Shown piece after piece: positions 44,268-52,294 of a stretch of 64,000 nucleotides of DNA; position 1 is the first letter of the stretch; every line of letters starts with the position of its first letter. The notes under the pieces were generated by a model that ran no database searches, was not told the origin of the DNA, and saw only the letters and a list, made by a program, of their open reading frames with translations. The stretch spans positions 1 to 64,000 of the forward strand of contig NZ_JASCTH010000009.1 in assembly GCF_030009775.1 (NCBI RefSeq). Direction: 5' to 3'. Source of the DNA: Actinoplanes sandaracinus (lineage in GTDB: Bacteria > Actinomycetota > Actinomycetes > Mycobacteriales > Micromonosporaceae). The position numbers and the translations under genes were made by a program.

Positions 44268-45833
44268 TCACGAAACCGGACGTGCGTATCGCAAGGCTGC
44301 CGCCTTACGCACCGCGGTCACTTCGACCAGGGAACGCGAGTCCATGGTCACGCTACCGCCGGCGCTCTTCGCCTGCGCCACCACCCCGCCCGGGATCTGC
44401 AGCGCCGTGCTCATCGTGCCCGGCGGGCCGACCACCAGCAGATGGAACGGACCGGCGAGCTGCTCACCGTCGGCGATGATGCCACCACCCGCCGCGTCCA
44501 CGAAAAAGCTCGACGCGACCACCCGCACCGACACCCCGTTGGCACCGTTGAGCTGCATCACCTCACCGCCAGCACCGCGCAGCTCCTGCACCGAGTTCAG
44601 CACGTGAGAGGCGCCGACGTCGCGCAGCGTGATGTCCAGGCCCGGGCCACGGCCCGGCACCGTGCCCGCCAGCAGACCCAGCTCCTGACTGCGCCGCTCG
44701 GCCTCCTCACGGGCCGCCTCCTTACCGGCGACACCCGAGGTGAGCTGCTGCTTGCTCTGCTCCAGCCCCTGGATCTCGGCGAGCAGGCGACTGTCCTGCG
44801 CCTCTAGATCGCTCAGGATCCGGACCAGGTCCTCCTGTCGCGCGCCCGCCAGACCGTCGTCGGAGTCGTTGCTGCGCAACTGCACCACCAGCGTGAACCC
44901 GAGCAGCGCCAGCAACACCCAGATCAGCGTGCCGGCCGGCGCGGGCCGCCGCAGCCGAGGGCCCTGGCCCTGGCCTTGGTCCACGCTTGCGGTCGTGCTC
45001 GTGCTCCCGGTCGGGCTCGGGCTCGGGCGATCAAGATCACTTTCTCGGGCGGGCGTTCCGGAAATCGACGGATCGGGTGACGTGGCGGACGTCTCCCCCG
45101 CAGCGGGGGCCCCCTCACCCGTCCGGGGAGCCGCGACGCCGGCGGTGGTCCCAGTCTCCCCCGCGGCCTCCGATCCGTGCCGCCGGCGATCAAGATCACG
45201 ATCATGCGGTACGGCCTGAGCACCGTCCCGTCCAGCGCCTCCCACGGGGGCGTCCTCCACCGCGGGTGACCCGGCGGCCGGCGGCCTGAGGTCGAGGTTC
45301 CGCCCCGCCAGAGACACCGTCGGCTCCTCGTCCTCCTGCCTCGCGACGGAGTCCTGCCACGCGGGGCCTTCCCGGCCCGCGGCGGAGTCCGGCACGAGGT
45401 CAGTGCCACTTCCGAAGAACGCCGCCGTCGGCTCATCTCGCGCCGTCTGCGGCACGGGGTCAGTGCCACCTCCGAAGAACGCCGCCGTCGGCTCATCTCG
45501 CGCCGTCTGCGGCACGGGGTCAGCGCCACCTCCGAAGAACGCCGCCGTCGGCTCGCCTTCCGGGAGCGGCGCGGCGTGGGAGGCGGGCCTTCCGAAGAAC
45601 GCGCTCGTCGGCTCCTCCTCGGTGGGCTGCCGCGCGGAGGGCGCCTTCTCCCTGAAGAACGCGGTCGTCGGCTCCTCTTCCGTGTCGGCCGGGGCGCCGG
45701 AAGGCGAACCCCCGGAAGTCGGTCCGCTCGTGGGCGACGGAGGCGTCTCGGCCGGTCTGCGGCCGGCCATGGGCAGGCCCGGACCGGGCACCGCCTCGTT
45801 CGCGGGCCGGACGGAGTCGTCAGGATCGGTCAT
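44268..45833 (-). CDS. DUF881 membrane protein with five EPTxAFF repeats
   Basis: 521 aa. Residues 1-300 are disordered and cytoplasmic: five exact 20-residue periods with core EEPTTAFF, EEPTSAFF, GEPTAAFF, DEPTAAFF, DEPTAAFF at 53, 73, 93, 113 and 133, and a sixth diverged copy (EEPTVSL) at 169. One membrane helix at 302-318, then a coiled coil (LVRILSDLEAQDSRLLAEIQGLEQSKQQL) and the extracytoplasmic DUF881 domain. Equivalent to Rv1825 by order. ATG at 45833. Function of DUF881 is unknown; the repeats are discussed as a possible kinase target. Confidence 0.9.
   Translation of the reverse strand: MTDPDDSVRPANEAVPGPGLPMAGRRPAETPPSPTSGPTSGGSPSGAPADTEEEPTTAFFREKAPSARQPTEEEPTSAFFGRPASHAAPLPEGEPTAAFFGGGADPVPQTARDEPTAAFFGGGTDPVPQTARDEPTAAFFGSGTDLVPDSAAGREGPAWQDSVARQEDEEPTVSLAGRNLDLRPPAAGSPAVEDAPVGGAGRDGAQAVPHDRDLDRRRHGSEAAGETGTTAGVAAPRTGEGAPAAGETSATSPDPSISGTPARESDLDRPSPSPTGSTSTTASVDQGQGQGPRLRRPAPAGTLIWVLLALLGFTLVVQLRSNDSDDGLAGARQEDLVRILSDLEAQDSRLLAEIQGLEQSKQQLTSGVAGKEAAREEAERRSQELGLLAGTVPGRGPGLDITLRDVGASHVLNSVQELRGAGGEVMQLNGANGVSVRVVASSFFVDAAGGGIIADGEQLAGPFHLLVVGPPGTMSTALQIPGGVVAQAKSAGGSVTMDSRSLVEVTAVRKAAALRYARPVS
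45421..45540 (-). repeat. 60-bp tandem repeat within the DUF881 gene
   Basis: Two copies, 45421-45480 and 45481-45540, differ at one base; neighbouring units are diverged but keep the 60-bp register. They encode the 20-residue EPTxAFF periods, so they are recently expanded coding repeats. Confidence 0.9.
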
Positions 45834-45840
45834 CGGATTC

Positions 45841-46173
45841 CTATGCCCTGAACAGGTGCCGTCGGATTGCCGCGACATTACCGAAGATCCGGACGCCGAG
45901 CACGACCACGACACCCGTCGACAACTGGCCGCCGACGCCGAGTTGGTCGCCCACATAGACGATCAGCGCCGACACCAGCACGTTCGAGATGAACGACACG
46001 ACGAACTGCTTGTCGTCGAAGATGCCGTCCAGCTTGGCGCGCACCCCGCCGAACACCGCGTCCAACGCCGCCACCACCGCGATCGGCAGGTACGGCACCA
46101 GTTCCGGAGGCACCGACGGTTCGAACAGAATGCCCAGCAGGACACCGGCCAACAGGGCGAGTACGGCGATCAT
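45841..46173 (-). CDS. Small basic protein family membrane protein (DUF1290)
   Basis: 110 aa, three to four membrane helices (MIAVLALLAGVLLGILF, YLPIAVVAALDAVFGGVRA, ISNVLVSALIVYVGDQLG, STGVVVVLGVRIFGNV). Typical Sbp/DUF1290, a family found with DUF881 genes across actinobacteria and in division clusters of Firmicutes. ATG overlaps the stop of the preceding DUF881 gene by 4 nt. Corresponds to Rv1824. Confidence 0.93.
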   Translation of the reverse strand: MIAVLALLAGVLLGILFEPSVPPELVPYLPIAVVAALDAVFGGVRAKLDGIFDDKQFVVSFISNVLVSALIVYVGDQLGVGGQLSTGVVVVLGVRIFGNVAAIRRHLFRA

Positions 46174-47453
46174 CGGCCGCCTTCCGTCACTGACGAATCG
46201 GGGGCGGGCGACCCCGCACCCGACGACACTTTCGACGAGCCGGAGGGTGAGGGCGCGACGCTGGGCTCAGCCGACCGCAGCTTGAAGTCGGCCGCCGCCT
46301 CCAAGGTCACGTCCTCGGCCTCGGCGGTCTCGAAGGAGATACCGAACCGGTCCGACAACGTCTCGAAGAACTCGCCGGCATAGCCGTCACGGAAGTCGTC
46401 GGCCAGATCGTCGGGCCCGATCGCCACGACCTCGTAGGGCGACCCGACCGGTCGGATGTCCACCAGGATCGCCTCGCCGGCCTGCCGGATCCGGGATGTC
46501 GCGGTCAGCCGCTGCCCATTGATCATGATGGCCTCGGCGCCGGCCTCCCACAGCGCGTTCGCCGCAAGCTGCAGATCGGTGTCCTTCACCTGCGCCTCGG
46601 TCCGCCGCTCACCGGTCACCGCGTTCACCGAGGTCGGCCCGTCCACCAGGGTGATCCGGGCGCCGGAGCCCCGCACCTTCGCCACACCGGTGACCGCCTC
46701 CAGGTCGCGCAGCCGGGCCACCGCCGCGCCGCCCAACTCGTTGTCACGCAGCGTCGCGACCTCATCGGCGAGCCTGTCCGCCTGCTGCCGCAACCTCTCG
46801 GTCCCGTCCCGCCGCGTCTGCACCTGGGCGATCAGCGCGTCCCGTGCCTGCGTGCGGGCCGGCTCCTCGTCCACCGTCTGCCGGTAGGCGAACACCAGCA
46901 AAAACCCGATCACCACCAGGGTGAGCGCCGCCGAACCGGTCGCCAGGCCCCGCCTCGCCCCGGTCCGCGGTCCCTCCTTCGCACGCCGGGCCGCGGCGTC
47001 CGCGTAACCCGGGTCGAGGGGATTCTGGAACAACTCCGTCAGGAAGTCGGGCGCGTAGGTCCGCTTGCCCGCCGCACCGCCGTCCGGATCCGGTGGCTTG
47101 ACCACACCGTCCCCGTCATCGGCGGTCCCACTGGCCGCCGGCCGGATCACCGCCGGGCTTGCACCGCCCTCGGCACTCGCACCATGCGCCGGGCTTCTAC
47201 TGCCCTCGGGGCCTGCACCATCCGCCGGGCTTGCACCGCCCGCCGGGCTCTCAGCCTGTCCGGAACTGGGCCGGCCGGCCGCATGCTGCCCGACGCCCTC
47301 CGTGTCAGCGCCTACCGGGGCAGGGGTCGCCGGGTCGACCGCGTCGTTCGCGGCCGGGTCGGCCGCATCATCGTTCGTTGCCGGGTCAACCGCGTCGTTT
47401 CTGGCCGGCGTGACGGGAGTGTCGTCGGGCCGACCGGACGGCGGCTGATTCAC
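46170..47453 (-). CDS. DUF881 membrane protein (first copy)
   Basis: 427 aa. The first 130 residues are disordered, with a short DPATNDA-type repeat near 20-45; the segment around 130-156 (YAPDFLTELFQNPLDPGYADAAARR) is conserved in Rv1823-type proteins; TM at about 172-190; then a coiled coil and the DUF881 domain (ARITLVDGPTSVNAVTGER...). GTG at 47453 overlaps the phosphatidyltransferase stop (GTGA), which is better than the longer upstream reading. Followed by small basic protein with 4-nt overlap. Confidence 0.92.
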   Translation of the reverse strand: MNQPPSGRPDDTPVTPARNDAVDPATNDDAADPAANDAVDPATPAPVGADTEGVGQHAAGRPSSGQAESPAGGASPADGAGPEGSRSPAHGASAEGGASPAVIRPAASGTADDGDGVVKPPDPDGGAAGKRTYAPDFLTELFQNPLDPGYADAAARRAKEGPRTGARRGLATGSAALTLVVIGFLLVFAYRQTVDEEPARTQARDALIAQVQTRRDGTERLRQQADRLADEVATLRDNELGGAAVARLRDLEAVTGVAKVRGSGARITLVDGPTSVNAVTGERRTEAQVKDTDLQLAANALWEAGAEAIMINGQRLTATSRIRQAGEAILVDIRPVGSPYEVVAIGPDDLADDFRDGYAGEFFETLSDRFGISFETAEAEDVTLEAAADFKLRSAEPSVAPSPSGSSKVSSGAGSPAPDSSVTEGGR

Positions 47454-48052
47454 GAGGACTCCTCGCGGTCGGCGCGCAACAGCCGCACCGCCTGGACCAG
47501 GTAGAGCACCGCCGCACACCAGTACAGACCCAGCGCCCACCAGGCCAGACCCCAGCCCACCGGGCCCGCCCACCAGTCGACCGACGGCACCGCCTCGGCG
47601 AGCAGGATGATCGGGAACGAGCCGAGCAGCAGGAACGTCCCCGTCTTGCCGACGTAATGAACGGGCGGAGGACCGTAACCGTGGCGGCGCAGGATGATCA
47701 GCGCCACCCCGAGCACCGCTTCACGCAGCAACAACGCGCACGTGAACCACAGCGGTAGCACCTCACGGATGGTGAACCCGACCAGCGTCGCCACGATGTA
47801 GAGCCGGTCCGCGAACGGATCCAGCAACTCCCCGAGGCGGCTCACCGAGTTCATCCGGCGGGCGACATAGCCGTCGACCCAGTCGGTGGACCCGCCCACC
47901 GCCAGCACGATCACCGCGGCGATGTCGTTCTCCACCCCGAGCAGCAGGTAGAGGAAGAGCGGCACCCCGAGCAGCCGCACGAAACTGATGACGTTAGGCA
48001 GGGTCCAGATCCGGTTGGAGGACTCGATGGACGGCGCAGGCTGCTGCGACAT
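47450..48052 (-). CDS. CDP-alcohol phosphatidyltransferase (PgsA/PgsA2-like)
   Basis: 200 aa, about five membrane helices. The catalytic motif is DWVDGYVARRMNSVSRLGELLDPFADR, fitting D-x2-DG-x2-AR-x8-G-x3-D-x3-D. Transfers a phosphoalcohol to CDP-diacylglycerol; the acceptor (glycerol-3-phosphate, inositol phosphate or another) cannot be read. Position matches Rv1822 at the head of this locus. ATG at 48052 follows AGAGGAAG. Likely the first gene of a translationally coupled group running through DUF881 and small basic protein. Confidence 0.92.
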   Translation of the reverse strand: MSQQPAPSIESSNRIWTLPNVISFVRLLGVPLFLYLLLGVENDIAAVIVLAVGGSTDWVDGYVARRMNSVSRLGELLDPFADRLYIVATLVGFTIREVLPLWFTCALLLREAVLGVALIILRRHGYGPPPVHYVGKTGTFLLLGSFPIILLAEAVPSVDWWAGPVGWGLAWWALGLYWCAAVLYLVQAVRLLRADREESS

Positions 48053-48515
48053 CGCGACTTCCTCTCCCCCTCGGCCGAGGCCCCCGCCCGGCGCGTACGC
48101 AAGCCCGGGTCCCGTCGCCGCCCGCTTCCGGGCGGCTGTGCACGTATGTCCCGATCGCTCGCCGAGCAACTATAACCAGCCGCGTCCTCCCGCCTGACGC
48201 GCAGTCACACCGGCCACACCCGCCAGGTCATCCTAGGAGGCTAGCCTCCCCCTCCGTTCGCCCCGACCCGCACACTCCACCAGGGCACCGAACGACCCGC
48301 CAGCCGTGGCCGAGCCAAGACCACCAGCCGTCGCCCACAGCACCGCCTGGAGGATGGGTTTGAGCGGCCCAGCTGCGGCTGGACCTGAGGGTTGGGACGT
48401 CGGCGGAGCGCACCGCGGGCCGATCGCACCGCCGAACGCACCGCCGGCCGAACGCACCGCGGGCGGGGCCGGGCGCAGGCGGGGACGGGCTTGAAAGGTG
48501 GCGGATGAGCGCGGC
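48053..48515. other. Gene-free region with promoter and leader hairpin of the pgsA-like operon
   Basis: The left part carries a -10-like TATAGT (minus strand, 48169-48174) and, in the resulting leader, a perfect hairpin GCCGCCCG-CTTC-CGGGCGGC (48117-48136). The right part (about 48400-48500) is a set of imperfect CGCACCGCC repeats. No gene supported. Confidence 0.55.
48169..48174 (-). promoter_or_regulatory. Candidate -10 box of the pgsA/DUF881 operon
   Basis: TATAGT on the minus strand, about 120 nt before the start codon, in an AT-rich island of a GC-rich region. No good -35 is visible 16-18 bp upstream, so it is tentative. Confidence 0.35.
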
Positions 48516-50471
48516 TCAGCGGGGGTGGCGACCGCGGCGGGCGCGGACGTAGTCGTCGATCACGTAGCGGCCCAGGTCGGCCGCGTCCGGGCTGAAGACG
48601 CGGCCGCCGTTGCGGTTGGCGACGGCGCCGACGAAGCGGCGCAAGCCCGGGTCCTCGCCGAGCATGAAGACGTTGAGGGTGGCGCCGTAACGGGTCAGCA
48701 GGTCCACCTCGCGGACGGTCGCCTGAATGGTCTCGGGCAGCGGCGGCCACCAGAAGAGGGCCTCGCCGTCGTCTTCCAGGTGGGAGGTGGGTTCGCCGTC
48801 GGTGACGACGAGGACCACCGGCTCCGATCCGGGGTGGCGGCGCAGGTGGCGGCCGGCGAGTTTGAGGGCGTGCTGCAGATTGGTGCCTTTCTCGATGGTG
48901 GGCTCGATGGCGGCGAGCTCACCCTGCGAGAGGGTCTGCGCGTAGCGGCCGAACCCGATGATCTGCAGCGCGTCCTGCTGGAACTTGGTGGCGACCAGGT
49001 GGGACAGGGCGAGGGCGGTCTGTTTCATCGGGCCCCAGCGGCCGTCGGCGTACATCGAGTAGGACAGGTCGACGCAGAGGGCGACGGCCGCGGAGGACCG
49101 TCGTTCGGTTTCCGCGACCTCGAAGTCGTCGGCGGTCAGCCGCACCGGGAGAGAACGGTCGGAGGCGGCGCGGCGCCGGACCGCGTTGCCGATGGTGCGG
49201 ACCACGTCGAGGGGCTGGTCGTCGCCGAATTCCCAGCGGCGGGAGGAGCCGATCAGGTCGCCGGCGGCACCGGCGTCGCGCATGTCGTGGTCGCCGCGTT
49301 TGCCGGCGATGTCGCGGAAGATGGCGGACAGGGCGGACTGGCCGAGCCGGCGCAGCGCTTTCGGGGAGAGGGTGAGCCCGTCGGCGTCGCGCTGCACCCA
49401 GCCTTGGCGGCGGAGTTCGCGTTCGAGTTCACGCAGGCGGCGCACGTCGTCGGCGGCGCTCCGGCCGAGTTGGCGTTCGACGGCCTCGACGTCGACGTCG
49501 TCGAGGGTGGCACCGGGGTGTTCCTGGCCGAGTTGGTCGATCAGTTCGTCGAGGTCGGCGATCTCTCCGAGGGCGGAGGCGGCGTCGCCGTAACCGAGTT
49601 CGGCGGGACCGCGCATCCGTTCGCCGCGCCCCCAGTTGAGGCCGGGCCGCAGCGCGCGGAGGTTGTCGGTCAGCTCGGCGAGCCGGCCCCGGAGCGGGCC
49701 GTCGCCGAGGGCCTGCGCCATCAGCTGTTCGAGTTCCTCACGCTGCTGCGGGCTCAGGGAGCGGAGCAGCCGCTCGGCGGCGGCGGCCTGCCGGGCCAGC
49801 GAGTCGATCAGCTCGTCGACGTTACGGGGGTTGTCGGGGAAGAACTGCCCGTGCTTGGCCATGAAGTCACGGAAAGCGTCGTCGGTCTCCTCGCCGCGGG
49901 CGTGTTTGCCGAGCAGGTCGTTGAGGTCGCCCAGCATCGCGGAGACGTCGGCGAAGTCGCCCTGTCGCAGCGCCTGCCTCATGCCGGCGAAGCGCTGCGC
50001 GACGACCTCTTCCCGGAGCCCGGCGAGGATCTGCTGGTAGATGTCGCGTGCCTCGGTGGACGCCCAGTCGTAGTCGGACAGATCCGACACCGCCTGGGAC
50101 ACCGACCGTGGCAGGTTGTCGAGGACGGCCTCGTTGAAGCGGGCGGCGTCGTCGTCGCGGGCGGCGAGGGCGTCACGCTCGGTGGCGAGGGCCTGGTCGA
50201 GCATCTGCCGGGCCCGGGTGACGGCCCCGTCCAGGTTGCCCCGCCGCAGCGCCTCCCGCCGCAGCCGCCGGGCCCGTTCCCGCAGTGCCTCGAGGCCGCC
50301 CTGCCCGTCCCGGGGGCCCTGCCGGATCAGGTCGCGCAGCGCGTCGCGCAGGCTGTCGCCGGCGAGGACCCGCTCCCCCATCTCGTCGACGGCGGCGCGC
50401 ACGTCGTAGGGCGGGGCGAGCGGGTCGGGGCCGTCACGCCAGGCGCCGTAACGGAAGACGTTCCCGCTCAC
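48516..50471 (-). CDS. VWA-domain protein partnered with MoxR-type ATPase
   Basis: 651 aa. A long helical N-terminal region (1-450) with charged repeats precedes a C-terminal von Willebrand A domain (about 460-640) with an intact MIDAS (DLSYSMYADGR, TNLQHALKLA, VVLVVTDGEPTS). Corresponds to the Rv0959-type partner of a MoxR AAA ATPase; such pairs act as metal-dependent chaperones or remodelers of protein complexes. GTG at 50471 overlaps the stop of a small Pro-rich ORF that lies between it and the ATPase gene, implying translational coupling. Confidence 0.9.
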   Translation of the reverse strand: MSGNVFRYGAWRDGPDPLAPPYDVRAAVDEMGERVLAGDSLRDALRDLIRQGPRDGQGGLEALRERARRLRREALRRGNLDGAVTRARQMLDQALATERDALAARDDDAARFNEAVLDNLPRSVSQAVSDLSDYDWASTEARDIYQQILAGLREEVVAQRFAGMRQALRQGDFADVSAMLGDLNDLLGKHARGEETDDAFRDFMAKHGQFFPDNPRNVDELIDSLARQAAAAERLLRSLSPQQREELEQLMAQALGDGPLRGRLAELTDNLRALRPGLNWGRGERMRGPAELGYGDAASALGEIADLDELIDQLGQEHPGATLDDVDVEAVERQLGRSAADDVRRLRELERELRRQGWVQRDADGLTLSPKALRRLGQSALSAIFRDIAGKRGDHDMRDAGAAGDLIGSSRRWEFGDDQPLDVVRTIGNAVRRRAASDRSLPVRLTADDFEVAETERRSSAAVALCVDLSYSMYADGRWGPMKQTALALSHLVATKFQQDALQIIGFGRYAQTLSQGELAAIEPTIEKGTNLQHALKLAGRHLRRHPGSEPVVLVVTDGEPTSHLEDDGEALFWWPPLPETIQATVREVDLLTRYGATLNVFMLGEDPGLRRFVGAVANRNGGRVFSPDAADLGRYVIDDYVRARRGRHPR

Positions 50472-50662
50472 CGGGCGGCCCCAGCGTCCGAAAGCAGAAC
50501 CGGCGGAGGCAGAGCCGACGGAAGCAGAACCGACGGAAGCGGGGCCGACGGAAGCGGAGCCGACGGAAGCGGAGCCGACGGAAGCGGAGCCGGCGCAACC
50601 CGAGCCGATGCGACCAGAACCGGCGGAAGCGGGCCCGGCGGGCGGGCCGAGAGGTCAGTCAT
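50468..50662 (-). CDS. Small Pro-rich repeat ORF coupled between moxR and VWA genes
   Basis: 64 aa. ATG at 50662, 5 nt after the ATPase stop, has GGGAG about nine bases upstream; its TGA overlaps the VWA GTG as GTGA. Residues 24-53 are pentapeptide repeats (APLPS four times, then VLLPS and ALPPP). The whole repeat region is made of ten 15-bp DNA units, so in-frame expansion would not break the gene. No known family; could be a coupling linker or a short extracytoplasmic/disordered peptide. Expression is inferred only from start/stop architecture. Confidence 0.5.
   Translation of the reverse strand: MTDLSARPPGPLPPVLVASARVAPAPLPSAPLPSAPLPSAPLPSVLLPSALPPPVLLSDAGAAR
50491..50640 (-). repeat. Ten 15-bp tandem repeats inside the small ORF
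   Basis: Units every 15 bp from 50491 to 50640, core GAAGC(A/G)GAGCC(G)ACG on the plus strand, the central five nearly identical. Length is a multiple of three, keeping the minus-strand frame that encodes APLPS. Confidence 0.85.
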
Positions 50663-50667
50663 CGCGA

Positions 50668-52092
50668 TCAGCTCCCGTAGAGGGCTCGGCCGTCGTCGGT
50701 CAGTTCCTTGGCGAGCCGCCGGGTCAGATGCAGACCCTCCAGCACGAACTCGATTCCGGAGGCGGCCTGACCGGGGCTCGGCGCGTCGCCCAGCCCGAGC
50801 CGGTCGAGCACTTTGGCCAGGCCCGGCACCGTCCCGATCTGGCCGAGCAGCTCCTCGGCGCTGACCAGGTCGCCGGTCTCGATGATGGCGCCCTCGGCGA
50901 CCAGGTCGGTGAAGCCGGACAGGTCGAGGCCGGCCAGCCGGGCCCGGAAGGTCTCGGCCGTCGCGACTCGCAGCAGGTGGCCGAGGACCTCGGTCTCCCG
51001 GCCCTCCTCGCCGCTCTCGAACTCGACCTTGCCGCGCAGCGTGGAGGTGACCGACACGGCGTCGCAGACCCGTGCCACCGCCTCGCGCTCGCCGCGCAGC
51101 CCGGCCCGCCGCAGCGCCGACGCGGCGACGGTCTCGGCGGCCGCGATCGCGAACCGGGCCGACACACCGGACCGGGAATCCACCGACGGCGACTCACGGA
51201 CGCCACGGGTGTATCGGGCCAGGACCTCGACCAGGTGTTCCGGGAGCGACGCGACGAGCGACGCCTCCTGACGGATCAGGGCCGTCTCCAGGTCGAGGTC
51301 GATCGGGTAGTGGGTGCGGATCTCGGCGCCGAACCGGTCCTTGAGCGGGCTGATGATGCGGCCGCGGTTGGTGTAGTCCTCCGGGTTGGCCGACGCCACC
51401 AGCAGCAGGTCGAGCGGGAGCCGCAGCTGATATCCCCGGACCTGGATGTCGCGCTCCTCCAGCACGTTGAGCAGCGACACCTGGATGCGCTCGGCCAGGT
51501 CGGGCAGCTCGTTGACGGCGAAGACGCCGCGGTTGGTGCGGGGCACCAGGCCGAAGTGGATGGTCTCCGGGTCGCCCAGGGCCCGGCCCTCGGCCACCTT
51601 AATCGGGTCGACGTCGCCGATCAGGTCGCCGACACTGGTGTCGGGGGTGGCGAGTTTCTCGCCGTAGCGCTCGGAGCGGTGCAGCCAGGCGATCGGCAGC
51701 AGGTCGCCGGCGTCGGCGGCGAGGCGGCGGGCCGCCGGGGTGAGCGGATGGTACGGGTGTTCCCGCAGCTCGGACCCGGCGATGAACGGGGTCCACTCGT
51801 CGAGCAGGCCGACGAGAGCCCGGAGGAGCCGGGTCTTGCCCTGGCCCCGCTCGCCGAGCAGCACCATGTCATGGCCGGCGAGCAGCGCCCGCTCGACCTC
51901 GGGCAGGACGGTGTCGTCATAACCCACGATGCCGGGGAACCGCGGCTCGCCGGAGCGGAGCTTGACGAGCAGGTTGTCGCGCAGCTCCTCTTTCACCGTG
52001 CGGAACTCGTGCCCGGAGGCACGCAGCTCGCCCACGGTGCGGGGCAGGTCGGCGGGTGGGGTGGGCGTGATCGCGCTGGTCGCCTCTGTCAC
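50668..52092 (-). CDS. MoxR-type AAA ATPase (Mg-chelatase-like)
   Basis: 474 aa. Walker A GERGQGKTR (residues near 70), Walker B FAVNELPD, sensor 1 SANPEDY and an arginine-finger region (SPLKDRF), as in MoxR/magnesium-chelatase AAA proteins. The C-terminal 150 residues are helical. Paired with a VWA protein downstream, matching Rv0958/Rv0959. GTG at 52092 (VTEATSAI) is favoured over longer readings that run into Arg-rich sequence. Function likely ATP-driven remodeling of a target complex through the VWA partner. Confidence 0.92.
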   Translation of the reverse strand: MTEATSAITPTPPADLPRTVGELRASGHEFRTVKEELRDNLLVKLRSGEPRFPGIVGYDDTVLPEVERALLAGHDMVLLGERGQGKTRLLRALVGLLDEWTPFIAGSELREHPYHPLTPAARRLAADAGDLLPIAWLHRSERYGEKLATPDTSVGDLIGDVDPIKVAEGRALGDPETIHFGLVPRTNRGVFAVNELPDLAERIQVSLLNVLEERDIQVRGYQLRLPLDLLLVASANPEDYTNRGRIISPLKDRFGAEIRTHYPIDLDLETALIRQEASLVASLPEHLVEVLARYTRGVRESPSVDSRSGVSARFAIAAAETVAASALRRAGLRGEREAVARVCDAVSVTSTLRGKVEFESGEEGRETEVLGHLLRVATAETFRARLAGLDLSGFTDLVAEGAIIETGDLVSAEELLGQIGTVPGLAKVLDRLGLGDAPSPGQAASGIEFVLEGLHLTRRLAKELTDDGRALYGS

Positions 52093-52294
52093 CGCAAGAA
52101 CGCTACTCCGGCCGTGTGACAAACCACGACCGGACTTTGCCCCGCGCCGCGTCCGCAACCGCCGGTCACCTGCCGCGAACCCGCACGACCGGGCCCGATG
52201 CCGGGTGGAGGAGCATGTGTTGTGCCGCCGGACACATCCAACCTCGTGGGATTGGCTCTGGTCGCCGTGCGTGCCTCGCGGCACGCTCGGCTGC

